64,000 nt of DNA from Rhabditoides inermis (taxonomy: Eukaryota > Nematoda > Chromadorea > Rhabditida > Rhabditidae), in assembly GCA_963966185.1 (NCBI GenBank), contig CAWZYM010000380.1, positions 411,001 through 475,000 on the forward strand, read 5' to 3'. Position numbers and translations under genes: made by a program. Of the stretch, positions 23,641 through 34,785 are shown piece after piece. A model generated the notes under the pieces. It ran no database searches. It had not been told where the DNA came from and was given only the letters and a program-made list of their open reading frames with translations. Numbering within the stretch: position 1 is the first letter of the stretch; the number at the start of each line of letters is the position of its first letter.

Positions 23641-26600
23641 AAGGCGTCTGTTTTTGTGTCCTCTTCAATTCTGCGCATCTCAAATGGCGCTTCCTCATCT
23701 CGAATGCCTATTTGTTCTTCTCCATATGACTGGCGTCTTCTCCACGTACTAGATATGTCCGTGGTCGGAGTTCTAGTTAAACATTCTGGTCTCGTCCGCG
23801 TTTCTTTTGGATCGGTTGTTTCAAGCTTGCGTTGTAGTGTTGGTTGAGAATGAGCAAGGCGGGCGCAGTGGGTCGTGGCGTGTACGCCCTCGTCTCTTTC
23901 CTCGCATCGTCCACTATCCGAGTCGGACTCAACGTCAGCCTCGTCGCCTCTGTGGCAATCACCATCTACACGGTCGCCAACTTTAGCAAGGAGGCCATTC
24001 AGAAGAGGAAGGAGGGTGAGTATATCGGGTGTACTGGTGGCATTTTTGGCCAAAGTGGAGTAGTGTATCTACTGTTTCGGAAACGTGCGCGGCGTACTAA
24101 TGTGATATTTGTGTGTTGTTTGGCGATCGGTTGTTTCTTGTAAAAGTAGAGGGATTATGTGTAAAGGGAATAGGAGGAAGGGGGGATCATGCATTAATTA
24201 ACGTGCGCGAAACGAGAGCGCGCAGCGGTAATGGGAACGGAACGGAACGCGGGGGAGCCGTATTGAGCGGTACTGGTCCCTTTGCTCGATATCGACTGGC
24301 AGGAGAGGGTCCGCGCGGGTGTCAGGATGCGGGCGATTCGAGTGTTTCTGGCTGTGAGGTGAAGGGATGTTAGATAATATGCTGCGATAACTCGTTACAC
24401 GCACGCGGGTCGCAGTAAACTGGTTTATATTGGTAGTTGTTCCAATTGACTCTCGCTCAGCGGCGGCCCGTATAGATTTAGGGATGAGAAAGTCTGAACG
24501 AGAGATTGTAATGGGTTATGGATATTGTAATAGGATCAGTATGTGAAGATGTAACGGATAAGAGGGGATTGCCTGGTATTTGGGAGAGGGAAAACTCACA
24601 ACTGACTATGTTGTGATGGATGGAACAATTTGAAATGTTGCCATGGAGGAGTGTGGGTGAACGGTGAGAGATTTAGTGAGAGATACTCCGAGCCGCCTCT
24701 GCGCAGTCCACTTTTCTCGTGTACGCGATTTTGTGAGCACAGATTTATTGACTTATAGTTCACAACGGGCAGTTGAGTGGGAGAGTGAAGCGGTTACACG
24801 TTTTCGGATTAGTAGTATTTGCATTGCGAGGATATCAACTTGTTGACCTATTCGGTTCGAGCTGGAAGGTTGTCCATTAGTTTTGTTTCACTTCAAACAA
24901 GGAGTTGTATTGACTATACAATACTGTGTGGTTGCTGTCTGAAAAAGTCTGCGAACTGCTATTTCTCCCTTGGTCGCTCGCAGAAAGCAGCTCACAACAC
25001 AACACGACTCGAACTGCAAAGGGTAGAGGAGAGAGTGCGGCGAGAGAGAGTGCTGATCGGGGAGCGCCGAGGGGCAGAGAGGATGCGCGAGCCGGGGCGC
25101 AGACAGACAGAGTGGGCGGGCATAGACGCAGTGTGGGTCGTCGATCGGATCGCGGCAGTGGCTATAGGCGTCAGTGTGTCTTTTCCACTCACTCCGTACC
25201 GTACCCCTCTACCGTACTCCTACCATGGCCCAGCTCAAGAACCGTAAGAACAACAACAAGGGCCCGGCCTATGTGCCCGCTGAGGACTTTGTTGGCAAGG
25301 GTGAGTACGGTATTTTGAAACTCGTGAATGGTATATTGAGGGTTGAGTTTTTGTCCTGCTATTCACTTTCTTTTATACCGCGGTGTCACTTTCACAGTAC
25401 TAGTTTTGTGTATAGGTGTTTTGGTCCTCTGCTTCTGAGTGCGAACAATGAAGCTGCTGTGTAAACGCAGATGCTTTTTGTGGCAGTGAGAGTGGAATGG
25501 GTTGGAGGCTAGAGGAATGTTTGCTATACCTAGCCCTATAGAAGGTCACTCTCGAGTGCGGTTTGAACACAAGATGTTATCGATTGATTGATCTACCCGA
25601 TCAAGAATCTGGTAGATTGGTGAGAGGTGAGAGCGGAATCGCTTCAGGTCAAAGTAGTTATCTTATCTCAGAGTGATTAGTGATTGACATGTAGTATCAC
25701 CATGTGATATGCGTAGTTATGAAATGCCAATCGGGAAATTGTTATGAATGTGCTGACAAAAATGCTATTTCCACACAGCGGGCGCCACGTATTCCGTATA
25801 CGTAATCGATTGTTGTGGGGGGAAGACTGAGTATCATAATACGCTCGGTGTGTTCTGTGATCATTTATATAAGAGCAATTTGATCTCTGAGATACGCGTA
25901 GATTTCAAGAGTTTATTGCTGTGTTGGTTGAATGAAAAGAGATGGATCTAGATCAAGGTTACTAGCTGGAGCGGGGCACGAATGTGATACTATTTTTCTT
26001 CCCCTGACACCTTTTCTGTTTTCTCACCGAGAAGAAATTGACGAGAGCGATGGATTGATCGGAAATGGAAATGCCCCGTGGCAATATACAATGAGCGCGG
26101 AGAGAGAGAGAGAGAGAGAGGAGACGATATGAGTGGCTCGGTTACGTGGCTCGTCGTTTTATATATGTTTCATGGACTCGTGGAGAGGGTGTGAATGTAC
26201 AATAGATTCCGCTTGGATCGAGTATCGATCAGTCTGCAAGAGTGCTTCGAATCCTGAACATTGCGTGTAACTCTTAAATTGCTAGTTTTCGCTATGGTGT
26301 ATATTTGCGATTCGCATAGTAAGAAGCAAGCAGCGGAAAGGAATGAGGAGGAAGGTAGAGTTTGCTGTGTTTGTGGGCTCATGTGTGAGAGGAATTAATG
26401 AGAGATAAAGAGAAAGGGATGGCTCGGTAGAGAGAAAGAGAGATGCAGACCCATAGCAAACTTATGTTGTTTTCTGTTCAGTGCTGGACCTGATCTACTG
26501 GCGCGACCCGAAGAAGTCTGCGGCCGCCCTGTCGCTCACCCTCCTCGCTATCTTCATCTTCGCCAAGTACCCCATCATCTCGTGAGTATTTTTTTTTAAA

Positions 26601-27951
26601 ATATATTCTCTTCAGACGTATTGCACAGACTTCCTTCATTTTGTCAGGTTTTGCATTTCGGTGTTATAGTGGGAATATGTTTCAAGTAGTAGTAATAAAT
26701 GACTGAGTGTGAGTTGACGTTATTCGCTTTTGTTTTGGTTCCGTTATACTCTGATATCCAACTGGATCACTTGGTTTTCGATTCTCAATTTGTTGATTCA
26801 TTTGTTACGTACCAGTGTGTGTTGTTTTCTTTTGAGTGCTTGTTGCACACTACTGCGTTCAATCTGAGTTTGCGATGTTCACTCTGGACTACTACGGTCC
26901 TGCAATTGCAAAAGCTGGAGCATTTGTTGCTTTGATCGGCTTGTTGATTGCTTTCTACTTTGAGTGTGCTCTCCTACTCTGGCCTGGCTGTCCTCGCTGC
27001 CACCCTGGCATTCCGCCTGTTCAAGGCCGCGGAGGCTCAGATCAAGAAGACCGGAGGAGAGAACCCCTTCCAGTGAGTCGCAAACCATCTCTCTGCATCT
27101 TTGACCCTCCCCATACATTCTTTCTATTATCGATTATTCAATAATTGTTATGTGATCTTGCATTTGCAGGGAGTACCTCCAGCCCGAGCTCTCTATGCCC
27201 CAGGATCGCGTGCACGAGCAGGTACGATGAGAGGGATACTGTAGCTATGAAGGTGTTACTGTAATGAATACTGTACTGCAAGAACTACGGTAGTTTTGTC
27301 AATTTTCAGGTTGATGTGCTTGTGGAGCACGGTGAGGTGATGGCGAACCAGCTGCGCAAGCTCTTCCTCGTAGACAGCATCATCGACTCGGTCAAGGTAC
27401 GGTACTTTGAATTTTGCGTAGTACGCTACTTTAAATTTTTTGGAATTTGAATTACGAAACTTTTTCAGTTCGGTCTGCTCCTCTGGTCTCTCACCTACAT
27501 TGGTGCGTGGTTCTCCGGATTCGCCCTTGTTATCCTCGGTGAGTAGTTTATAACATTGATTGATTATCGAATAATTTAGCATTATCTCTTGATTATTGAT
27601 TAATGGATTGATTGCAGCCGTGCTGGGAGTGTTCTCTATCCCGAAGGTGTACGAGCAGTACCAGGAGCCGATCGATCAGCACCTCGACATGATCAAGGGA
27701 CACCTCCAGAACGTGCAGAACATGTGAGTATACTGTAGGAGTACGGTATGAAAAGATGGGTGCGGTAATTTGTACTACGTGCAAAATGTGAGCAGATTGA
27801 GTTTTAATTCTTTCAGAAGACCATATGAAATATAGACTATATCTACATCATTCCGGAATGCAAGCCAGTGTTTATTTGTCTCCCTTTCAGCCTCGAGGAG
27901 AAGCTGCCTTTCCTGAAGCGCGCTGTCGCTGAAGAGAAGAAGGAGCAGTAG
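10622..27951 (+). CDS. ret-1: Reticulon, longest deduced isoform (24 exons, 694 aa)
   Basis: Reticulons are ER membrane-shaping proteins whose reticulon homology domain (RHD) forms two hydrophobic hairpins. Phase-compatible exons: 10622-10678, 10732-10809, 11242-11352, 13049-13204, 15613-15700, 15977-16066, 16209-16321, 16460-16525, 16619-16684, 16881-16946, 17070-17135, 19880-19936, 20095-20173, 20312-20433, 20589-20650, 20976-21106, 21377-21469, 26482-26581, 26965-27072, 27170-27221, 27310-27396, 27469-27538, 27618-27723, 27891-27951. The last seven encode the RHD: start LDLIYWRDPKKSAA, first hydrophobic hairpin, linker with LRKLFLVDSIIDSVK, second hairpin (FGLLLWSLTYIGAWFSGF), and the C-terminus KKEQ, a KKxx ER-retrieval signal. 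The N-terminal part is acidic and low-complexity, as usual in long reticulons. The acceptor TTTGCAG at 10603-10609 lies 12 bases before ATG and may be a trans-splice site. The RHD is certain; exact use of N-terminal exons is inferred from phase. Confidence 0.85.
11985..12044 (+). CDS. ret-1: ret-1 alternative first exon b (20 codons, phase 0)
   Basis: ATG at 11985 opens 20 codons (start MFGSSSVPQEDL) ending at donor GTGAGC with phase 0. This is compatible with the next internal acceptor at 13049. Its position between internal exons of the longest model, with its own ATG, suggests a separate promoter. No upstream coding frame leads into it. Confidence 0.5.
12336..12374 (+). CDS. ret-1: ret-1 alternative first exon c, myristoylation-type start
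   Basis: Thirteen codons, MGGGHSKSYDIEK, end in phase 0 at donor GTCAGT and fit the acceptor at 13049. Gly at position 2 and Ser at position 6 match the N-myristoyltransferase consensus, so this isoform may have a lipid-anchored N-terminus. The exon is short and could be a chance ORF, but donor, phase and location agree with the neighbouring alternative starts. Confidence 0.5.
15403..15510 (+). CDS. ret-1: ret-1 alternative first exon d (36 codons, phase 0)
   Basis: ATG at 15403 opens MGLFTRKKRNSLV and continues for 36 codons to a phase-0 donor (GTCATT) 102 bp before the exon at 15613. Gly2 followed by a basic cluster resembles a lipid-plus-basic membrane-binding start. The donor is weaker than most in this gene. 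Start choice is simply the first ATG in the open frame. Confidence 0.6.
16460..17135 (+). repeat. ret-1: Cassette of four 66-nt exons (22-residue repeats) in ret-1
   Basis: Exons 16460-16525, 16619-16684, 16881-16946 and 17070-17135 are each exactly 66 nt and phase 0 at both ends. The first three encode clearly related 22-mers sharing the pattern A-[SA]-x-[VM]-K/T-x-[DE]-V/S, then AHxAGEK or AHAVEEK; the fourth is diverged. The units read as amphipathic, Lys/Glu-rich helices, like the 22-residue repeats of exchangeable apolipoproteins. They appear to have arisen by exon duplication and can be skipped singly without changing frame. The third uses an unusual TTTGAG acceptor. Confidence 0.8.
17777..17811. 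repeat. (GA)n microsatellite
   Basis: About 35 bp of uninterrupted AG dinucleotides in the large ret-1 intron. Similar runs in this gene lie at 13957-13996, 18128-18183, 19971-20008 and, as CT, 23590-23639. Confidence 0.95.
17956..18305. repeat. Perfect 105-bp inverted repeat with 140-bp spacer
   Basis: Arms 17956-18060 and 18201-18305 are complementary over all 105 positions I compared; the spacer contains a (GA)n run. A 21-bp piece of the arm (GTGTTAGTATTTGTAAACGTT) recurs at 17708-17728 in the orientation of the right arm. It lies within the ret-1 intron just beyond the 3' end of the nested PDZ gene, and no ORF uses it. It could be a foldback MITE or, if transcribed, a long hairpin RNA. 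Confidence 0.9.
18474..19536 (-). CDS. Two-PDZ-domain protein (279 aa), nested in a ret-1 intron
   Basis: Five minus-strand exons: 19536-19402, 19322-19216, 19169-19076, 19021-18644 and 18599-18474 (stop TAG). PDZ1 (about residues 8-85) carries PLGATPNDKLVVIKV and VGDQIVKINDTPIL. PDZ2 (about 112-190) carries PKLGLGIKHYQNRVLVSRAD and VVGDHIIDIDGTPVTD. PDZ domains bind C-terminal peptides; the partner is unknown. The exon 2/3 junction is decided by phase: only the acceptor CCCTTCAG at 19170-19177 keeps the frame (SIIR then DEKKVAELE). ATG lies two bases after a TTGCAG, probably a trans-splice acceptor. The layout resembles a nematode-specific family of small tandem-PDZ proteins known to me from Caenorhabditis. 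It is wholly inside the ret-1 intron 17136-19879, antisense to it. Confidence 0.85.
23850..24015 (+). CDS. ret-1: ret-1 alternative first exon e with hydrophobic N-terminus
   Basis: ATG at 23850 opens 55 codons ending in phase 1 at donor GTGAGT, which fits the RHD acceptor at 26482 and predicts a 249-residue isoform. The exon encodes a hydrophobic stretch (VSLVASVAITIYTVANF) followed by basic residues (KRKE). This isoform may therefore have an extra membrane-associated segment before the two RHD hairpins. Confidence 0.7.
25225..25300 (+). CDS. ret-1: ret-1 alternative first exon f (short ubiquitous-type isoform)
   Basis: ATG at 25225 opens MAQLKNRKNNNKGPAYVP and runs 25 codons to a phase-1 donor GTGAGT, fitting the RHD acceptor at 26482. 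The predicted protein is 219 residues, the usual size of RHD-only reticulons, with a basic N-terminus. The upstream 30 bases contain TACCGTAC-type repeats common in this locus. Confidence 0.75.
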
Positions 27952-28309
27952 AATATCGATTGACTATTGATTCCCCTACCACTTGAGCCATGCCCTAATC
28001 TATTTACAGACTACTCTTGCATACTATTGGTTCGTTGTTCCCCCTTTCCCCGGCCCTCTGTAGCTCACACCTCGTGACTATGGTAGCCAATGCAGGCCTG
28101 CTCGCGTGTCTTGCTTCTACAGTACCCTCTCTCTTTCTAGTTACCGTACACCCTGTCTCTCACCCTTCGCTAGCTTTTTGCAGCCCTCTCCAAAATTGCA
28201 GTCAAATCTTTCTTCTTACATGTTGTCTCGATTATTTACACACCATACATTTATTTGACACATTTTTGTTTATTCCCGCGAATTGTTTTGACCTGTGTAC
28301 ACCCTGTTT

Positions 28310-28315
28310 AATAAA
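28310..28315 (+). terminator. ret-1: Polyadenylation signal of ret-1
   Basis: AATAAA lies 359 bases after the ret-1 stop codon in AT-rich 3' sequence. It is the first good signal downstream and is shared by all isoforms. Confidence 0.6.
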
Positions 28316-28737
28316 ACCGAAAATCTTTCTCAACTCGAGAGTTGTTGTGATATTCAGACATTTTTGTTCTATATAGCTGTATCGTTGTGTCGAGGGAAAG
28401 AGGATAGAAGCTCTGGAAGGAAGGAGGGTCGAGCGAGTATTTACCATCGTTCCCCTATTGATGTTGCCGTTTTCGAGTGGAAGAGCGGCGAGTGAAGATG
28501 GATTGTATTGACAATTACTGTTACTGCGAGGGGGGGGGGTAGAGAGAGAGAACGAGTGACAGTGAGAGAGAAAGAGAGAGAGAGAGAACGAGTGACAGAG
28601 AGAGAGGGGGGGGGAGAGAAGGGTAGTAGAACCGGTAGTGTGTCTTCTGTCGTGTGTGTCGCATAGTGTTGCACAGGCTCGAACTGCACGGAATTTAATG
28701 ATGCGATGTTGACACCGGTCAAGGAACAGAGAATGGT

Positions 28738-29010
28738 TCTCTCTCTCCCCCTCTCTCTCCCTCTCCCTCCATCTCTCTCTCCCCTCTCTCTCTCCCTCTC
28801 CCTCCATCTCTCTCTCCCCTCTCTCTACCTCTCCCTCCATCTCTCTCCCTCTCCCTCCATCTCTCTCTCCCCTCTCTCTCTCCCTCTCCCTCCATCTCTC
28901 TCTCCCCTCTCTCTCTCCCTCTCCCTCCATCTCTCTCTCCCCTCTCTCTACCTCTCCCTCCATCTCTCTCCCTCTCCCTCCATCTCTCTCTCTCTCTCCC
29001 TCTCTCCCTA
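28738..29010. repeat. Higher-order CT minisatellite
   Basis: Pyrimidine tract in which CCCTCTCCCTCCATCTCTCT recurs many times with alternating CCCCTCTCTCTCT and TACCTCTC joints. The pattern of joints repeats, giving a second-order period of roughly 110-120 bp. Confidence 0.85.
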
Positions 29011-30587
29011 TCTCTCAAGGATAGAGAGTAGTTTCAGTGATCCGACACAAGTGGTAGAGTGTTGTGCCGGCTTTTCATTCTGTAGTATCTCTCTCTTTCG
29101 AGTGGTTTCTCTACCGGTATACACTCGCAGCTTGTGTTTATGAAGGGAGTTCTCCTCATTTCTCCTCATTTCTCTTCCTATAGCGTCTAGCCGTGTGTTT
29201 TGCTGTGGAGCGTGAAATTGAATGTGGATGAATCCTTGGGTACCCGTCTTCTTACTTTCTTCTCCTCTCCTCCTCCATCCTCTTTCTTCCTCTTCTTTCT
29301 TATTTGGTAGATCTATAGCGTTTGTAAACGACATTGTTTTATGTGGAAAACAATTCGAATTAGTATTCCAGACGCCATTTATGGCGATATATGACTCTTT
29401 TTTTTCTAATAAGCATAAGCTGGTCAAGTGTCATCATGATCGTAGTATATACAACAAGATTCTATTTTTCACTACTCGATATTCAAATCATTCATTGTTC
29501 GTAATCACTTTTACTCGTTTACTCGGCACTACGAGTTTCCTGTATCCTGTATCCTCTTTTACCATTTTCCTTTGTCGATAGACTATCCTGAACCATTTTC
29601 GGCCAGTCAAACAAGATAAGACGAGAAAGAGAGATATAACTCTTTTCGTACTCATTTGGTTGAAGATGTATGTAGGAAGATAAAGAGAGAGGAGGGCAGG
29701 GAGGATACCATTGAAAAGTGCGTGCACGTCTTGCCAGATGCTTTCAGCTTTATTCTAACTTCCCACACGTTCGTTTAGAATAATTTCGCCTCCACAATTT
29801 AACGCGAATTCTCCATCTGCATTATGTCTAATGACCAGAAAATCGATCACTGATCGGTTCAGTACATTCCAAATTGCGCTGCTTGCGCGCGACCGGTGCA
29901 TAGACAGCCATGGCGCGCGAATGGTGCGAGGATAGTTGAACTGGAGAAATGGCGGGAACTTTATAAGCGTAGAAGAGTGGAGATGCTGGACATTATAGAA
30001 TTTCGGTGACTGGTTTTGTTAGCATATTTGTTAGTAGCTCAAGCGGAATTTTGCCTCATATGTCTAATGCTAAACCGGAGATAAATCTGAACAAGTTGGA
30101 ACCCCTAGGATTTGAGGAATCACAATCACAATCAATTTATTTTTTTTCATTGAGATCTGATAAACGTGTTTGCTCGTTACGTACAGAAATCATCATAATC
30201 CATGAAATTTACGTTATGATAGTATAGCGTCTGCATGAAATCCATTATTGTAAGGAAGATGTTTGTTGATCACATCTCTTTGTTCTGTTTTCGAGTTGCC
30301 GTATACCTTCTATCTAAGGATGAGACCGCGAGACAACACAATTAGTGAGTAATGTGGGTGGTCTCTCTCTCCCTCTCTCTTGTTTTTTGCGACAGCGATC
30401 CTTCTTCCCTTCATACTCATCTCTCTCGTCTTGTTCTTTTCGGAGTGAGTAATTAATTAAATTGCGTTTGCTTTTCTCGAGAAGGGAGGAATATTGGCCC
30501 GAGTGCTTCGGGGCAATGAATTAGCATTCCTCGGCACTTGAATAATCTCTCTCTCTCTCTCTCCTTCTCTCTGAAGCCTTCGGACAT

Positions 30588-30588
<1 letters not shown>

Positions 30589-30660
<72 letters not shown>
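30589..30660. repeat. (CT)n microsatellite, 72 bp
   Basis: Uninterrupted CT dinucleotides, among the longest dinucleotide runs in the window. Confidence 0.97.
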
Positions 30661-30663
<3 letters not shown>

Positions 30664-31538
30664 GCTGCATGTCAAATGATCTGTCCCTATAAGAAAAGCC
30701 ATTCGGTTGATTAAATTACCCCAACTTGGATAATGATGTTTTTGTGTGAGAATCTATAGCAACAACACTGTAATCCTCGCGCTTTATTGATTTTCAGGTG
30801 AACATTTGATTACTTGCTTGATTAGTTATTCGTACACTCTGTTTGCGAATGTTGTATGAAAAATGTGCCCCATTTTACGCTTATGAGTTTTCTCTAAATT
30901 TGGCATAATAAGTATATGTGCGATCTCAGGGCTGGTGAAAACTTTGGAAATTAAAAAAAGACACCAGTCACCATTACACTGGACATCAGTCACCATCACC
31001 ACAGAACTTTATGCTATCGGTCAACTGAACATGTTGCAGATATTTTGTTTTGTTTTGTGAAGTGGTGTCGTGGTGTTCAGTGTCTGGTGTCAATTCCTAA
31101 ATGCCGAAAACCTTACGACTTTTACGATAGCAATATGGTAAACGAGATTGAGTTGAGAGAGTATGGGTGTTGATGTTGAGTGCGCGAAGCAAATCAATTA
31201 ATAAATCATTAATACTCATGAGTATCTGTATCAGTTGTGTTATTCACCAATATGTTTGTTTGGAGTATTGTATTCTCTCTATTATTGCGAATCAGACTTA
31301 TATACTATAAAGATCAAACTCGCATAAGCGAAGAACTAATCGTTGCTGATTTCGTCAATAACAATATGTGATTTGCGTTAACTATAACTGAGAACCTTTT
31401 ACATTACTAGAAATAAAGTCAAAATACATACGGAAAGGATGACGTCATTATTATTGGTTGAAATGAGTTTTGCGAGAGTGAGAGGGAGTGAGAGTGTGAT
31501 AGGGAGTGATAGGGAGCAGAGGGAGTGAGAGAGGGAGG

Positions 31539-31571
<33 letters not shown>

Positions 31572-33230
31572 TGAGAGAGGAGGGAAAGGGATGTCTTCAG
31601 TTCCTTTTTGCTCATTTCCCATTTCTCCAGTCTATGACGTCGCGTGTTTGTGAATGTTTTTGGTGCGTCGAATTGTCGTAATCATCTTATTTTACAACAT
31701 TGTCCACATTACGGTCGCTCTGCCTTTGTCTGCACTCTCTTCGGCATACCTACTCTCTCGTGTCTTTGCGTATTTGGTTCCGACACTCTATTTTTACTAT
31801 TGCGTTGTTGAAAGTAGGCAATAAATGAAACGAGTCCATATTTCTGAGAGATGATATATTTATAAATTTTGTTTCCGACGTGAAATGAATACTGAGAAGT
31901 GATGAGATGAGTTCGCGGTACAGTGGTCATTGGAATATGAAAGAGGGAGGGAAAAGGAGAGGGGGAGGAAGGATAGAGATAGAGACAGAGAGAGAGGTGA
32001 ATAGCAATCTGGGTAGAATACCCATTCCCTGTGGCGTCTGATTTGTTATTCCGTCTGTATTGCATACCGCAGATTGCAGATATCATACGTTTGCGTATGC
32101 TACACATCTGCATCTCTTTGTTTTATTCTCTTTTAGTCATCAGTGTTTTGTTTCGTAAAGTTTGCGTTGACGCATGTCTAAAGTTCTATCGACTTGTTAT
32201 CAAAAATATAAATGAATGAAATACGCTGATAGTCTCTATAGCGTCTTGTACTCTTTAAGCTACAGAAATCTGTCTGTCTTTCTTTTCAGACCTGTTTCGA
32301 TACCTTTCACATCTGTTTTTGATTCGGAGAGTAAATTGTAAATACTCACAAAGCGACACTGTATTCACTTAGAACTTCACAATTTATATCGTGTTTCTTC
32401 TTCTACCGTCTAAAACTAAATTTATACATTCACTTCTACTTAGTAGCTGTCACAGGCTCACTTCGGTTGAGAGCTTGTGAACTACATACATACTCTTTTC
32501 GCGAGTGTGTTTCGAATGTAATTGGAATATTCTAACAACGAGTGCAGTGGAGCGGTCCTGTCTCTTTATGACTTCCACTCACATTGTCAGTGTTTGTCGA
32601 AGAAAGAGATATGTAGTACATAGAAAGGAGCAGAGGTAGGGAGAGGGCAGGAAGGACCGATTACTTATTCCTTTGTAGCGGTTTTGTCCTTTTAGCAGTT
32701 TGTTGTGAACTGTGAGTATGTACCCTTTCGAATTTGTATTTGCAATGTCATTTTCACTTACATATACGGTAGATGTTTGTATCGTGCTCATACAACTTTT
32801 GTAACAGCGATTGACATGACTGATCAGTGAAAGAATAATTCTCTCTCTCCCCTCCCCCCCCCTCTCTCTCTCTTTAGTGCACCAATACTTATCTTTGAAA
32901 GTTGTCGTTAGATTTGTTTGTTTCATCTTGTTCTGTGTGCGGGAGCCGTGATAAAAGTGAAATGTCTCCGATGTCTCCCTCCGATTTTTCTCGGATACAT
33001 GGAAATTCAGTTGAGTGTTGTTGTGTGATTTCTTTTTTGTGATACGCACGCTCGTCTTTTACACTGCCGTTTTCTTCATGCATCTCACCAAAGTTAATCC
33101 AAATCCAGTCTACATGTGATTTTTATTTTCGCTACAAAATACCCACCACTCACCCAATAAATATAATGCACAGTTTCGTGAGTCGTGACGTCATTCTCAT
33201 TCTCTCATTCTCTCTCTCTCTCTCTCTCTC

Positions 33231-33386
33231 TATCTCTATCTCTATCTCTATCTCTATCCCTATCTCTATCTCTATCTCTATCTCTATCTCTATCTCTATC
33301 TCTATCTCTATCTCTATCTCTATCTCTATCTCTATCTCTATCTCTATCTCTATCTCTATCTCTATCTCTATCTCTATCTCTATCTC
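33231..33386. repeat. (TATCTC)26 hexanucleotide array
   Basis: Twenty-six copies of TATCTC, with one TATCCC variant at 33255-33260, preceded by a (CT)n run. It resembles no telomeric motif; nematode telomeres are TTAGGC. Confidence 0.97.
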
Positions 33387-34270
33387 TCTCTTACTTTTTT
33401 TCTTTTCTGACCCACGTAAGTGACTTAGTTGTGCACATATGCACAACATTTATGTATATTTATTATGCTTCTTTTGTTTATTCATTTTAAGCGGTATTGA
33501 CCTCATTGACTAATTTATGGTAAAAACGCGCCCACTCTTTCCCCCTATCGCTGAATATTCATGACATTTTAAAACTATTGAGGCGGATAGCGGCATACTT
33601 CCGATTTCTCGAAAACTGAGTCATATTGAAGTCGGATTTAGGATTTTGAGAGATTAAAGTATGGAAGACTTGAGAACTCAGTTTTTTTCATGTGTAGACC
33701 CAGATGAGTCTTGAATAGAAATGATAATTACACAATTCTGTCTATCTGTTCTCACATGCTCACATCATCTCATGAAATTTCATCATCTTTCACAACTATA
33801 GTGATACATAGTTTATATAATATACATACATAGTTTATATATTATGCCAATCTTTTTATATTGGCAACTTACTTTTTACTTTGAGTCTTTCATCAAACGT
33901 ATTTTAATTTTCTTTGAACAGAACGTTGATTTTATAGGCCACAGTGCGTTTTGTAATGATACTCTTTCCTGTATTTGTCACCTTTCTCTCTCTCTCTCTT
34001 TCTCTCTTTCTCTCTCTCACTCTTACCGGTCATGACACATTGTTAATCCACAAATCGTGTGATTGATTTTGTAGACCTGCTCTTTTCTGGCAACTCTCTC
34101 ACGTTTCCTTTCATTTCGAAACAATCTGGAAGGAAGTGGGCCCATGTGTCTTTCTTGTTCCAAATACGTCAAATGTTCTCAAATCACTCGATTCAAGGTC
34201 GTGCTAGACAGACATTTTTCACGCACGCTAGCTGCGCTTGTTTCTCTCCCTCTCTCAGTTCTCTCTCTCA

Positions 34271-34310
<40 letters not shown>

Positions 34311-34785
34311 ATCCCTACACGGCGAGAACCAAGCGGTTTCTCATCACTGTTTCCTGGTATTTGAACTTCACTTGACTGGACTTTCGAAATTAAAATGTTT
34401 TGTGGAATGCATACTTTTTCATCATCAGAATTTAGTTTTTTTCTCTGTACATAACTGTTTTTTGTGAATGATATTCAAAAATTTTCAAGAATCCAGGAAG
34501 TGGAATACACTGTGCCTTTATTCATATTTCATATTTGTTTCTATTCTCTAGAAACTACCGATAATTTTTCCATATTAATATATTATTGACGATTATACCA
34601 CGCGTTGTGTCAAAATAAAACATCATTCAATGGGCCCTGATCTCTCTTTCTCTAACCACTATATGATCTCTTGTAACTGATTTCCAAGTCCACTATTATC
34701 TATCGCGATTATTTATGTCCGATACTCTAGTGAACTTGATACTCTAGTGAACGCGACATTAAGTTTCTGCCTTTAGACGCTGGCG

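Larger units (their letters stand above)
28316..34776. other. Gene-poor spacer with simple repeats
   Basis: I find no exon set here. Content includes (GA)n at 28541-28616, a compound CT array at 28738-29010, (CT)n at 30589-30660, (GA)n at 31529-31570 and a TATCTC array at 33231-33386. A 119-codon plus-strand frame at 29222 is AT-rich, unstructured and without splice context, so I do not call it. Confidence 0.5.

Noticed and set aside
27976..27996. Minus-strand TGGCTCAAGTGG is a perfect tRNA A box
   Set aside because: No B box or cloverleaf follows within 60 bases and it lies just after the ret-1 stop codon; chance match.
28232..28963. 243-codon Arg/Glu-rich minus-strand frame
   Set aside because: Translation of GA/CT repeats. 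Similar frames at 13750, 18044, 48158 and 56414 are rejected for the same reason.
29222..29581. 119-codon hydrophobic plus-strand frame
   Set aside because: T-rich sequence yields Phe/Leu/Ser by composition; no splice sites or family resemblance.
30705..30735. TTAAATTACCCCAACTTGG looks like a spliced-leader exon
   Set aside because: Only the AATTACCC core matches; no GT donor, no snRNA-like body and no Sm site follow. AATTACCC also occurs at 51841 and, as AATTACCCCC, near 63501.
33150..33490. Long open frames such as repeated SI or EI dipeptides
   Set aside because: They are translations of the TATCTC array, not proteins.
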